From a virus, in the IMG/VR virus record IMGVR_UViG_3300030329_003631, positions 1 to 59,612 of that record: DNA of 59,612 nt. One strand, given 5' to 3'. The notes under the pieces were generated by a model. The model worked only from the letters and a program-made list of their open reading frames with translations, ran no database searches and was not told the DNA's origin. Of the stretch, positions 50,946 to 57,792 are shown in pieces. The translations under genes and the position numbers were made by a program. Within the stretch, counting starts at the first letter, position 1; the number at the start of each line of letters is the position of its first letter.

Positions 50946-51399
50946 TATACAAAGAACAATTACCACTGCTGATGGTACTGTACTACTTGGAGACTTTGAA
51001 AAAGGAATAATACTTAAAGAAGTTCAGGTAAAAGCTATTTCTGACTCAGTTTTTTATTTATATATAGAAAAAACAGATGCTGATGGAACTTTAAGAACTC
51101 ACAGAATCATGGATGCTATGAAAGTACCAAATGACGTTGCTTTTTCTATGATGCAAGGCGGTCAATTACTTTTAGGTGGAGGTCAACCTCTTCGTCTATA
51201 CGCTAAGGTTGATTCTGGAGAAACAGATCTCATTATTAATTACTGTGATTTACTTGATTACCCAGAAGGGTACGGAAAAAATATGGATGAAGACACTCCA
51301 GTTGTTGAAAAACGATGTATTTTCAATAGAGGAGGTAAACTAGTTGCAACTAAAGAGGTTCTAGGAACTCAAGCATCTGAAGGATCAGGATCTTACTAA
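50929..51399 (+). CDS. Unknown beta-rich small structural-like protein
   Basis: A 156-residue protein that starts 17 bases before the previous stop. The first 110 residues look beta-rich with Gly loops (MQGGQLLLGGGQPLRLYAKV), and the C terminus is flexible. The style resembles small virion surface proteins of marine phages. No family recognised. Its stop codon lies inside the ACTTAGT-like repeat cluster. Confidence 0.5.
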   Translation: MPTIYDIQRTITTADGTVLLGDFEKGIILKEVQVKAISDSVFYLYIEKTDADGTLRTHRIMDAMKVPNDVAFSMMQGGQLLLGGGQPLRLYAKVDSGETDLIINYCDLLDYPEGYGKNMDEDTPVVEKRCIFNRGGKLVATKEVLGTQASEGSGSY

Positions 51400-51454
51400 G
51401 CTCTTACTTAATACTTATATACTAAGTATATATATATATACTAAGAACTTAGTA
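51394..51454. repeat. Second ACTTAGTA/TACTAAG cluster with a TA run
   Basis: TACTAAG (51394-51400), TACTTA, the palindrome ATACTAAGTAT (51419-51429), a TA repeat, TACTAAG (51439-51445) and ACTTAGTA (51447-51454) stand in the 145-base gap before the gene at 51545. The units match the array at 240-331 but are more diverged. Shared binding sites for one regulator are likely. Confidence 0.5.
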
Positions 51455-51471
51455 AAAATAAATAGATATTC

Positions 51472-51503
51472 TTTGTGTATTTGATAAAAATAATTTATCT
51501 TTG
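51472..51503 (+). promoter_or_regulatory. Strong promoter: TTTG, 20-base spacer, TATCTTTG
   Basis: TTTG at 51472-51475 and TATCTTTG at 51496-51503 (followed by C) have a 20-base spacer, the best fit to the Bacteroidota promoter in this window. It drives the gene at 51545 and the following operon. Confidence 0.7.
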
Positions 51504-51518
51504 CATCCAAAGAATTAA

Positions 51519-51533
51519 TTTTTAACTTAAAAA
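51519..51533 (+). promoter_or_regulatory. Palindromic leader TTTTTAACTTAAAAA, second copy
   Basis: It is identical to the 15 bases before the capsid gene (11057-11071) and lies 12 bases before the start codon at 51545, just after the promoter. It is probably a shared leader for strong expression. Confidence 0.5.
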
Positions 51534-51544
51534 CATTGTAAAAA

Positions 51545-51904
51545 ATGGCTATGCGAATTCAAAACGGACCAGTAGTAAATGGAGCTTGGACTAACTCTAT
51601 AGCTATATCTCCTAATGGTTCTGATTGGGAACATATAAATAAAGACTCTATAGCTAAAGTTCATAAGGTATTTATGTTAACTAATAACGAGAGTAAAAAA
51701 TGGAATAAAAATAGAGACCAAAGAGCTCAGGTTCATATAATGGGCAATGATGGTAGGTTAATATTCTCATTTGATACTCAGGATATTGATAATCAGTTGA
51801 CCTGGTTTCCTAGTAGTGTAGTAACTGCTACAGGGACAGGTACTGCAGCTAATTTTCAAGCAGGACTTGCTACAGCTGTTGAAGACATAATGAGCTGGTT
51901 GTAA
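51545..51904 (+). CDS. Small protein with a capsid-gene-type leader
   Basis: A 119-residue protein without recognised domain; residues 1-80 look beta-rich and the C-terminal half has Thr/Ala/Gly followed by a short helix. The strong promoter and the leader identical to that of the capsid gene suggest a very abundant product, for example a capsid decoration or other virion protein. Its stop overlaps the next start (TAATG). Function inferred from expression signs only. Confidence 0.55.
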   Translation: MAMRIQNGPVVNGAWTNSIAISPNGSDWEHINKDSIAKVHKVFMLTNNESKKWNKNRDQRAQVHIMGNDGRLIFSFDTQDIDNQLTWFPSSVVTATGTGTAANFQAGLATAVEDIMSWL

Positions 51905-52098
51905 TGCCTGAGGTTAACGGACAAAATTTTCCTTATACTAAAGAAGGTATTGAGCAGGCTGAAAGAACTGCAAAAGGAACAGGAACTAAGGTCAAATACA
52001 GATTTAGGAGAGTAATGAGTAGTGCAGTTAAAAGTACACAAGATAAATCGAAATCTCACTATTGTGGTTGTGAAGCGATGGGGGGATGGAGCTTTTAA
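51904..52098 (+). CDS. Small basic protein, unknown
   Basis: A 64-residue protein with PYTKEGIEQAERTAK near residues 10-24 followed by a basic middle and C-terminal CGCEAMGGWSF. I have seen the PYTxEG start in short proteins of marine phages, but no function is known to me. It overlaps the previous stop by one base. Confidence 0.5.
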   Translation: MPEVNGQNFPYTKEGIEQAERTAKGTGTKVKYRFRRVMSSAVKSTQDKSKSHYCGCEAMGGWSF

Positions 52099-52126
52099 AT
52101 AAATAATAAATAAAAAGAATAAAAAA

Positions 52127-52495
52127 ATGGCTACATTAACACCAACTTTAACATTAGTAAGCGACGCTTTGTCAGATGCATTGAGTTTATCAGTAACTGA
52201 TACTTTAACTGTATCAGGTCAAGTTACTCAAAAAACTGTAGTTACTTCGACTACTGCAGCACAATTTTTAGCAGCAGCTACCTATACAGACGCTTATGTA
52301 TTTTTGTATAATAAAAGTACTACAGCAGCTGAAATAATACATATAAGATCTGGAGGAACTGGAGACGCTGACGTAATGTCTATAGGCGCAGGAGAATGGG
52401 CTTTCTTCCCATGGAGTTCAGATGAAGATTTAAACTACGATGCAGCTAGTGGAACACCTGTATTGGAGGTATATGTATTCCAGGCAGCAGCTTAA
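52127..52495 (+). CDS. Small Thr/Ser-rich beta protein, paralogue 1
   Basis: A 122-residue protein starting with LTPTLTL and containing SLSVTDTLTV near residue 24, shared with the next gene. It is nearly free of basic residues and looks like an all-beta virion surface or decoration domain. The C-terminal half (IGAGEWAFFPW) matches MKLHAGEFAYF in the paralogue. The pair arose by duplication. Confidence 0.6.
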   Translation: MATLTPTLTLVSDALSDALSLSVTDTLTVSGQVTQKTVVTSTTAAQFLAAATYTDAYVFLYNKSTTAAEIIHIRSGGTGDADVMSIGAGEWAFFPWSSDEDLNYDAASGTPVLEVYVFQAAA

Positions 52496-52519
52496 TAATA
52501 ATAAAATAAAAATAAGAAC

Positions 52520-52894
52520 ATGAGCAAATCATTAACACCAACATTGACATTAACTAGCTCTACAGCTTCAACAGATCCTGTAAGTATAAGTCTTACAGAT
52601 ACTTTAACGATTACAGATCCTATAGAAACAGGTAAAGTAAATATTACTACTGGGGCAGGAACTGTAGGTAGAAATACGTTAATTCCATCCTCTGATTCAA
52701 ATACGTATTATGTATTCCTACAAAATACAGACAGTACTAACTTTGTATTAGTACGAAGAGATAATGGAAGTAATATGATGAAATTACATGCAGGAGAATT
52801 TGCATACTTTACTTTAGCAGACGGGATAGGGCTTGAAATGCAGGCAGACACTGACACTGTAAAGGTGCAGTACGGATTCTGGAAAAAAGGATAG
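52520..52894 (+). CDS. Small Thr/Ser-rich beta protein, paralogue 2
   Basis: A 124-residue protein beginning SLTPTLTLTSST with SISLTDTLTI near residue 22, paralogous to the preceding protein. Middle and C-terminal segments also align (YVFLQN with YVFLYN, GEFAYF with GEWAFF). Two tandem diverged copies suggest two related surface proteins with different partners. All-beta, no membrane span, no Cys. Confidence 0.6.
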   Translation: MSKSLTPTLTLTSSTASTDPVSISLTDTLTITDPIETGKVNITTGAGTVGRNTLIPSSDSNTYYVFLQNTDSTNFVLVRRDNGSNMMKLHAGEFAYFTLADGIGLEMQADTDTVKVQYGFWKKG

Positions 52895-52969
52895 CAGAAT
52901 GATTACAATTAAATGGATGTTACCCGTTGTAAGACATTGTAGTACAGGCTGTTGACGTAAAACTTATAT

Positions 52970-53224
52970 ATGACAGAATATGATATGCCAATCTATTTAT
53001 CAGATTGGATCTTACAAGTTAGAAGAAGCGTTACAATGCAATCTAGACAGGTTGTTGTAAAAGATATAATAGTAAAAGGTTACTCAAAAGAAGATATAAT
53101 GAGTGACCTTTCTCTATTTAATAAGGCTTTATCTAGAAGCGGTATACCGAAGAGAGATCAAAAGAAAAGCAAAGTTATGAACGTAGTACTAAAACAACAA
53201 TTAGGATATGGAATCAGAGAATAA
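52970..53224 (+). CDS. Small basic helical protein, unknown
   Basis: An 84-residue, mostly helical and basic protein. Residues about 31-55 (IIVKGYSKEDIMSDLSLF) could be a helix-hairpin element, and the C terminus is lysine-rich. Its last 17 bases overlap the start of the phosphoesterase gene, so the two are probably translated together. A DNA-binding helper is possible, unproven. Confidence 0.5.
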   Translation: MTEYDMPIYLSDWILQVRRSVTMQSRQVVVKDIIVKGYSKEDIMSDLSLFNKALSRSGIPKRDQKKSKVMNVVLKQQLGYGIRE

Positions 53225-54515
53225 ACCAAATGTAGAAGGTTTAAAGTCTTACTTATTAGAGAATGGTAGAGATAAGACTTATTCAGAATTAGCCTTGATG
53301 TTTAACATAAGAGGCAAAGATGGCTTACACTCTCCAGAAAAAGCGAGAGGTTACTGGAGAAGATTAAAAACAAAAAGAATTGAAAACCCAATGGACACAG
53401 AGAGTCCTTTGAAAGTTACAAATGATAATGGTAAAAAGACATTAGACTACTCAGGAGAGAATATATCTTCATTAGAAGACTTAATACAAGCTTCGGGAAT
53501 TAACTTAGACTTATGGGATGTATCAACCTATAAAGTTAGTTCTTGGCAAGACTTTAAAGATGACACTAAATACGCTGTCAAAGCAACATTTAATCAGACT
53601 AAAGAGATCAGAGAGGCTGCTCGTCAGGAGTTTATAAAAGCTTGTCAACAACACAGCCCTGTATATACTGCTAAAAAATACCTAAAAGCTCCAAAAGGAA
53701 AAGAAAGTGTAATGTACACTGTAGAAGCTCCAGATTTGCATATGGGTAAGCTTGGTTGGGGCAAGGAAGTCGGTCAAAACTATAATATAGAAATTGCTAG
53801 AGAAATATTCAAAAAGACTGTAAAGCAGCTTTTAAGCTATTCTAAGCTATTTCATGTCGAAAAGATACTATTCCCTATAGGAAACGACTTATTAAACTCA
53901 GAAGGCCTTAAAATGGCTACAACGAGAGGTACCCCTCAACATGATGACGTTAGGTGGCAAAAGTCTTATATGGCTTGTAGAGAAGTTTTAGTGGAAATGA
54001 TAGACACTCTAAGAGAGCTAGCTCCTGTCGAAGTTGTTGTAGTTCCAGGTAATCATGACTACGAAAGAATGTTTTATATAGGAGACGCTATATACGCTTG
54101 GTACAATAATTGCAAAGAAGTGATAGTGAATAATGATCCATCTCCTAGGAAGTATGTTACTTATGGTAAAACAATGATAGGATTTACTCATGGTAGTGCA
54201 GAAAAGGTAGATAACTTACCTCTTATTATGGCTACAGAAAAGAGTAAGGAATGGTCTAACGTGATACACACAGAGTGGCACATAGGACATGTTCATAAAT
54301 CTAAGCATGTAAAGTGGTTAGATGTGGATGAGAGATTTGGAACTGTGATCAGAGTATTACCTTCCTTATCAGGAACTGATGCTTGGCATCATGAACATGG
54401 GTATGTAGGTAACACAAGGTCTGCTCAAAGCTATATATATAGTAAAGAAAGTGGGTACAGAGGACACTTTCAAGTGTCTGTATCTGAATTAGATATAAAT
54501 TACTCTGTTAAGTAG
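53208..54515 (+). CDS. Calcineurin-like metallophosphoesterase with DNA-binding-like N terminus
   Basis: A 435-residue protein. Metal-binding motifs are in family order: D176-L-H178 in EAPDLHMG, GNDLLN (the usual GDxxN changed to GND), V279-P-G-N-H-D284, THGS and GHVHKS. Residues 1-65 contain a basic segment (PEKARGYWRRLKTK) like a small helix-turn-helix. The combination suggests a DNA-processing phosphoesterase, such as an SbcD-like nuclease, but no ATPase partner is near. It is the last rightward gene and its end overlaps the leftward unit by eight bases. Substrate unknown. Confidence 0.78.
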   Translation: MESENKPNVEGLKSYLLENGRDKTYSELALMFNIRGKDGLHSPEKARGYWRRLKTKRIENPMDTESPLKVTNDNGKKTLDYSGENISSLEDLIQASGINLDLWDVSTYKVSSWQDFKDDTKYAVKATFNQTKEIREAARQEFIKACQQHSPVYTAKKYLKAPKGKESVMYTVEAPDLHMGKLGWGKEVGQNYNIEIAREIFKKTVKQLLSYSKLFHVEKILFPIGNDLLNSEGLKMATTRGTPQHDDVRWQKSYMACREVLVEMIDTLRELAPVEVVVVPGNHDYERMFYIGDAIYAWYNNCKEVIVNNDPSPRKYVTYGKTMIGFTHGSAEKVDNLPLIMATEKSKEWSNVIHTEWHIGHVHKSKHVKWLDVDERFGTVIRVLPSLSGTDAWHHEHGYVGNTRSAQSYIYSKESGYRGHFQVSVSELDINYSVK

Positions 54516-54705
54516 ATTTTCTTTTCTCTCTCTCATCTTGTAGAATATCGATGAGCTGGGTTTGATTCAGTAGTCTATCTTTCTCGTATTCATTTGGAAA
54601 GTGAACTAACTTAACCTCTATTATATTATCTGTATTATCTCTGTTAACTACCCATCTGCAAGAAGGACAGTGTTTTGTTCTTTTTAAGTGTGTTAAATAA
54701 CTCAT
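54508..54705 (-). CDS. Small CPSC-containing protein, end of the leftward unit
   Basis: A 65-residue protein with CPSC at residues 13-16 and a charged, helical second half. A single CxxC pair could bind zinc with a partner chain. Its 3' end overlaps the end of the phosphoesterase gene on the other strand by eight bases. Unknown function. Confidence 0.5.
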   Translation of the reverse strand: MSYLTHLKRTKHCPSCRWVVNRDNTDNIIEVKLVHFPNEYEKDRLLNQTQLIDILQDEREKRKST

Positions 54706-54706
54706 T

Positions 54707-54862
54707 TTAAAATCTATGTTTGTCTTGGCAGTTATTAAGTCTTTTTCTTAGTTTCTTATTTTGTTCTTCAAGGTATCTATGATCCTTTGACGAAGCATAT
54801 AAACCTGTAGCTAGCCCTATCGCATACGCAGAAAGGCAAACTATTGCGTAAATTATTTCCAT
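54707..54862 (-). CDS. Single-span membrane microprotein, 51 residues
   Basis: The frame begins with ATG at 54862 and ends one base before the start of the 65-residue gene. The first 24 residues are hydrophobic (IIYAIVCLSAYAIGLATGLY), followed by a charged helix with several Lys/Arg. It is the fourth or fifth step in a ladder of overlapping small genes. Its start overlaps the upstream gene's stop by ten bases. Function unknown; the membrane span is clear. Confidence 0.55.
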   Translation of the reverse strand: MEIIYAIVCLSAYAIGLATGLYASSKDHRYLEEQNKKLRKRLNNCQDKHRF

Positions 54863-55002
54863 ATCTTTTTTCTTTTATATTTATTTCCAGTTATCAAGCA
54901 TATATAAGTGTTATCTTCTGTGAAGAATCTCCTTCTACAAAATTTATTATGAATACCTATATAATGAGGTAACCTTTTAAACCATGATTTTATTTTATTC
55001 AT
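54853..55002 (-). CDS. Basic microprotein, 49 residues
   Basis: ATG at 55002 shares bases with the preceding stop (ATGA overlap), a common sign of coupled translation. The product is rich in Lys, Arg and aromatic residues with two Cys, and has no clear membrane span. Unknown function. Confidence 0.5.
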   Translation of the reverse strand: MNKIKSWFKRLPHYIGIHNKFCRRRFFTEDNTYICLITGNKYKRKKIWK

Positions 55003-55085
55003 CTTGTTTTTTTATTGTGAGCCATCATAAATACAGCGAAAGCGTATAAGCCCGTTATAATTAAAATTAATACCATACAGCCCAT
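54999..55085 (-). CDS. Membrane microprotein, 28 residues
   Basis: A 28-residue frame (ATG at 55085) that is almost entirely one hydrophobic span (MVLILIITGLYAFAVFMM) with a basic C-terminal tail. It begins inside the upstream gene and its stop TGA overlaps the ATG of the downstream gene. Short length makes it uncertain, but the coupling at its end supports it. Confidence 0.45.
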   Translation of the reverse strand: MGCMVLILIITGLYAFAVFMMAHNKKTR

Positions 55086-55198
55086 ATTTTAGCCCCAACA
55101 GGGGTATCGCATATTAATACTCTTTTCTTTACTACAGGCTCTTTATCTTTATCCTTATTGTACTTAGGATTTTTACTGTTTAGTTTTCTTTTCTTCAT
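55067..55198 (-). CDS. Basic microprotein, 43 residues
   Basis: ATG at 55198; the first half is very Lys-rich, the second half has hydrophobic residues around VLICDTPVGAKIWAV. It overlaps both neighbours. No family. The tight overlap with frames on both sides supports it being real. Confidence 0.45.
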   Translation of the reverse strand: MKKRKLNSKNPKYNKDKDKEPVVKKRVLICDTPVGAKIWAVWY

Positions 55199-55289
55199 TA
55201 GTAAAATCGTCTTTAAAATTTGGTGATGTTACAGCCTCTACAACACAAGCTATTATTACCATTAAATATATTATTCCGAGTAATTCCAT
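55173..55289 (-). CDS. Membrane microprotein, 38 residues
   Basis: ATG at 55289 overlaps the stop of the 111-residue gene (TAATG). Residues 3-20 form one hydrophobic span (LLGIIYLMVIIACVV), followed by an acidic then basic tail. Unknown function; likely inner-membrane. Confidence 0.5.
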   Translation of the reverse strand: MELLGIIYLMVIIACVVEAVTSPNFKDDFTNEEKKTKQ

Positions 55290-55624
55290 TATTTTATTTT
55301 TTCTAATTCAAACTCTAAATGTGCTATTGCTTTCTTGATACACTCAACAGGAGTGTTATGCTTTCTATTTGCTCTTAACAAATATGTTACTGCAGTACCT
55401 ATGTTATAAGTTAATTCAAAATCTTCAATAACTTTTCTTGCCTCATATTTATGATACTTTCCAATATAATACTCTGGTATCCTACTGTCTTGTAATACCT
55501 CATCCACAACATCTTTTATATTGTTTGCTATTTCATTCATTTTATCTGAGGTTGTTGTTGCAACCCATCCGTTTCTGCCTACCTTATAGTAGTGCTCGCT
55601 GTGTTTTTCTTTTTTCTTTGTCAT
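55289..55624 (-). CDS. DUF3310-like protein (T7 gp1.7 nucleotide-kinase family)
   Basis: A 111-residue protein. The C-terminal half, from FELTYNIGTAVTYLLRANRK to the ECIKKAIAHLEFE helix, fits the DUF3310 pattern (small helix, N-x-G-x-A-x-x-Y-x-x-R, then a K-A-x-x-x-L-E helix). In T7 the family member gp1.7 is a nucleotide kinase. The N terminus is basic with HYYKVGRNGW, where the family's HY motif would lie. Its start overlaps the upstream stop (TGATG). Enzyme activity is not certain from sequence alone. Confidence 0.68.
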   Translation of the reverse strand: MTKKKEKHSEHYYKVGRNGWVATTTSDKMNEIANNIKDVVDEVLQDSRIPEYYIGKYHKYEARKVIEDFELTYNIGTAVTYLLRANRKHNTPVECIKKAIAHLEFELEKIK

Positions 55625-55815
55625 CAGTTTATATCTTCTTTTTTAATTATTGTTTTATTTTCCTCATCAGCATCAATAACAAATGTTATCTCAGGAGCTA
55701 GGTTTCCATGCACCCAATCAAAACATAAGTTATACAGTTTTTCCGCAAGCAAATCTTTTGCTTTATGTCTATTAAATTTTGTTACATTTATTTTAACTTC
55801 TAGTTTAGCTTTCAT
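55624..55815 (-). CDS. Small protein, 63 residues, unknown
   Basis: I choose ATG at 55815, overlapping the upstream stop (ATGA), rather than a start further upstream inside the preceding gene. The product has a beta-like start (KAKLEVKINVTKF), a helix and an acidic C terminus. Function unknown. Confidence 0.55.
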   Translation of the reverse strand: MKAKLEVKINVTKFNRHKAKDLLAEKLYNLCFDWVHGNLAPEITFVIDADEENKTIIKKEDIN

Positions 55816-56312
55816 GGCATTAATGTTGGTAATCCTTCTATATTTCCTGAGAAATGAGGAAGGTATTCTAGCTGAGCTGGATCCCATTCTTCTCTAACAC
55901 AATAAACTCTTATGTCTTTTCTTTTTCTATTCTTAGTTTCGAAATGCAAAATTAATAATTTTTCTGATCTCTCTTCTTCGTAAGAAACATTATTTCCAAT
56001 TTTTTTCCCTTTAAGCATTCTACCTACTATAACTGAAGTTAAACAAACACATATAGATTCTTGGTTTACCACATGATCCCTGATTGAAGGTATGACTAAT
56101 TCTATTAAAGGGAAGTCATAACTTATCTCATTTTGTAAGTCTTTTTCTTCAGGGACAAAAAATCCTTCTTCGTTCTCACTCAGAGTGTGCAGAGTAGGGA
56201 ATAAAAGCCCTTCTTTTAAAAACCTTTTTAAGGTAGTTTTAACTACATAAGGCTTCCACCTACTTACTGCACCTCTTTCTGAGTCGTTCAAATTAGAACG
56301 GGAGGTTGTCAC
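55812..56312 (-). CDS. Unknown replication-module protein, 166 residues
   Basis: The frame starts with GTG at 56312 inside the preceding gene; a TTG just after that gene's stop is an alternative that would remove about six residues. No family recognised. It is mixed alpha/beta with a basic segment around 120-135 (ETKNRKRKDIRV). Directly downstream of the SSB-like gene, so a role in replication is possible. Confidence 0.55.
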   Translation of the reverse strand: MTTSRSNLNDSERGAVSRWKPYVVKTTLKRFLKEGLLFPTLHTLSENEEGFFVPEEKDLQNEISYDFPLIELVIPSIRDHVVNQESICVCLTSVIVGRMLKGKKIGNNVSYEEERSEKLLILHFETKNRKRKDIRVYCVREEWDPAQLEYLPHFSGNIEGLPTLMP

Positions 56313-56649
56313 CCTCAGAGTCTTTAGAAGAAACTTCAGGAGCCGCGCCTACAAAAACATCAAAGTCTTTATACATGCCTTGACCACTCTTATTTTTCTT
56401 CTTTCCTTTGTAAATTATCTTAACTCCAGATCCTATAGATACTTGAGAAAGATATTTTTTAAGAACAGTTGGACACCATACGTTTAACTCTATGCCATCT
56501 GAGTCTTTTACACAGCATAAAGTCTGATTGTAAGATCCAACATTGTCTTTTCTTTCAATTAGAGTTCCCTCTAATTCTGGTGAAGCTTCGGGGTCCCATT
56601 TTTCTCTCTCTTCGAACCCGCCGTCTTCGATTTTTTTCCATTCTGTCAT
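56293..56649 (-). CDS. ssb: Single-stranded DNA-binding-like protein
   Basis: A 118-residue protein. Residues about 28-100 look like an OB-fold (ELEGTLIER, CVKDSDGIELNVW, GSGVKIIYKGKK), and the C terminus is acidic and ends in DNLPF. Bacterial-type SSB proteins end in an acidic tail with a hydrophobic tip (DxxPF) that recruits partners, so this tail is telling. The length suits a phage SSB. It lies in the leftward replication unit with primase-helicase and resolvase. The OB-fold assignment is moderate, the tail match is clear. Confidence 0.68.
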   Translation of the reverse strand: MTEWKKIEDGGFEEREKWDPEASPELEGTLIERKDNVGSYNQTLCCVKDSDGIELNVWCPTVLKKYLSQVSIGSGVKIIYKGKKKNKSGQGMYKDFDVFVGAAPEVSSKDSEGDNLPF

Positions 56650-56677
56650 AATATGAAAATTTAGTTAATAAATAAAG

Positions 56678-56890
56678 TTAATTGTCTATACTTTTTCTTA
56701 TGTCATCTATAGATTTCTTAAAAGGTTTATGATGCTCTCTTTCAATACTAAGCAAGACTCTTTTAACTCTAGAGACAGAAGATCTGTTGTTCTTCACCTC
56801 TAGTGTAGCTAAGTCTTTCTCCATACTAATAAGAGCTTTTATATAATCCCTCAAAGGTTCTAATAGAATCCTATTTTTGTTACTACTCAT
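56678..56890 (-). CDS. Small basic helical protein, histone-H1-like style
   Basis: A 70-residue protein of Lys/Arg-rich helices without hydrophobic core motifs. The segment with SVSRVKRVLLSIERE recalls small basic proteins of flavobacterial phages sometimes annotated as histone H1-like. DNA binding is likely, function unknown. Its start lies within the end of the upstream gene. Confidence 0.5.
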   Translation of the reverse strand: MSSNKNRILLEPLRDYIKALISMEKDLATLEVKNNRSSVSRVKRVLLSIEREHHKPFKKSIDDIRKSIDN

Positions 56891-57188
56891 TTTTAAATTT
56901 GTTTTTCAGTTCTTCTGTCAATTCATTCATTCTTATAGATATTCTGACATCTATGCCCACTGACTTACAGAGTCTAAGAACCTGCATCTGTTTAACCCTA
57001 ACGTTAGCATTCATAGGATCTTCAGCGTTCATAAAGTTAGAAAATTTCTTGTAGTCAAACTCTCCCAGTCTACACACATGGTAAAGAGTTGTATTAAGTT
57101 CTTTTATTCTTTTTCTAAGTAACTTCTTTAACTCTTTACTGCATATAACTACATCTATCTTATCTCTCTTCTTCTTCAGCACGTTCAC
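56883..57188 (-). CDS. Small possible HTH protein, 101 residues
   Basis: The start is GTG at 57188, overlapping the upstream gene by 29 bases; a GTG two codons later is possible. The middle (TLYHVCRLGEFDYKKFSNFM) and the next helix (KQMQVLRLCKSVGIDV) resemble a Cro/XRE-like helix-turn-helix. It could be a regulator of the leftward unit. Weak call. Confidence 0.5.
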   Translation of the reverse strand: MNVLKKKRDKIDVVICSKELKKLLRKRIKELNTTLYHVCRLGEFDYKKFSNFMNAEDPMNANVRVKQMQVLRLCKSVGIDVRISIRMNELTEELKNKFKNE

Positions 57189-57390
57189 CCAAGTACATAA
57201 ATTGAACTAACTCCTCTATTGGTAAATCCACTATAACATCTTTGCCTCCAATTAAATACACAACAGATTTGTCTTTTCCATCAGGGTTTCTCCAACTCCT
57301 CATGTATAAAACACTACTCTCTCTTATGTATATATCTCCTATGGATTCTCCTTTTTTACTAAGTGACGGTACTCTAATCATTTTCTTCAT
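57160..57390 (-). CDS. Small FlbD-like beta protein, 76 residues
   Basis: A 76-residue protein with alternating strands (DIYIRESSVLYMRSW, SVVYLIGGKDVIVDLPIEEL), reminiscent of the small FlbD-type fold in which a beta sheet precedes a short helix. In phages such proteins have no known role. It is the first gene after a leftward promoter box at 57412-57419. Confidence 0.5.
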   Translation of the reverse strand: MKKMIRVPSLSKKGESIGDIYIRESSVLYMRSWRNPDGKDKSVVYLIGGKDVIVDLPIEELVQFMYLGERAEEEER

Positions 57391-57411
57391 TTTTTTTATT
57401 CATACAATCTG

Positions 57412-57419
57412 CAAATATA
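57412..57419 (-). promoter_or_regulatory. Leftward promoter box TATATTTG
   Basis: The minus strand reads TATATTTG followed by CAG. It lies just beyond the stop of the resolvase gene and 22 bases before the start codon at 57390. A TTTG at 57437-57440 is 17 bases upstream, a little close for the usual spacing. It would drive the SSB-to-CPSC part of the leftward unit. Confidence 0.5.
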
Positions 57420-57423
57420 ATAA

Positions 57424-57792
57424 TTATTTTCCAATCCAAATGTAAACACCACAATTATTTTTGTCGTATTTATATCTATTAAATATAGGTATCATTTCGT
57501 CGCAATTATCATCTTCTATCCACCCATACTTTACCATTAAATCTTGTACTGTTTGACAAGGATTTATATAATCAAATCTATGTCTAGTACCTCTAATAAA
57601 TTGAAAATATACTTTATACGGTTTCTTCTTACCTTTAAGCATTTTTCTAAACTTCATCTTATTTTTCATATACTCTCCTTTAGTCTCAGCTATATATCTT
57701 CTAGTAGCTTTTGAATTAATAAGCATTTTTCCTGTCCACTGCTTAGAATTCTTAGATGAAGGAACATTTCCTGGTATAAATATCTTAACCAT
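57424..57792 (-). CDS. rusA: RusA-like Holliday junction resolvase
   Basis: A 122-residue protein. The start IFIPGNVPSSKNSKQW and the segment with FDYINPCQTVQDLMVKYGW followed by IEDDNCDEM match RusA-family endonucleases, where the aspartates around D-D-x-x-D bind metal. The enzyme cuts branched DNA formed during replication or packaging. Its start overlaps the end of the primase-helicase gene by eight bases, showing a shared operon. Confidence 0.82.
   Translation of the reverse strand: MVKIFIPGNVPSSKNSKQWTGKMLINSKATRRYIAETKGEYMKNKMKFRKMLKGKKKPYKVYFQFIRGTRHRFDYINPCQTVQDLMVKYGWIEDDNCDEMIPIFNRYKYDKNNCGVYIWIGK

Noticed and set aside
52895-52969. An 18-codon frame starting at 52898
   Set aside because: Too short, without motif, coupling or conservation evidence; the 75-base gap is otherwise unexplained.
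55438-55897. Plus-strand frames opposite the leftward genes at 55.4-55.9 kb
   Set aside because: Leu/Phe/Ser-rich products are the usual shadow of Lys/Glu-rich genes on the other strand; the minus-strand genes are tightly coupled.
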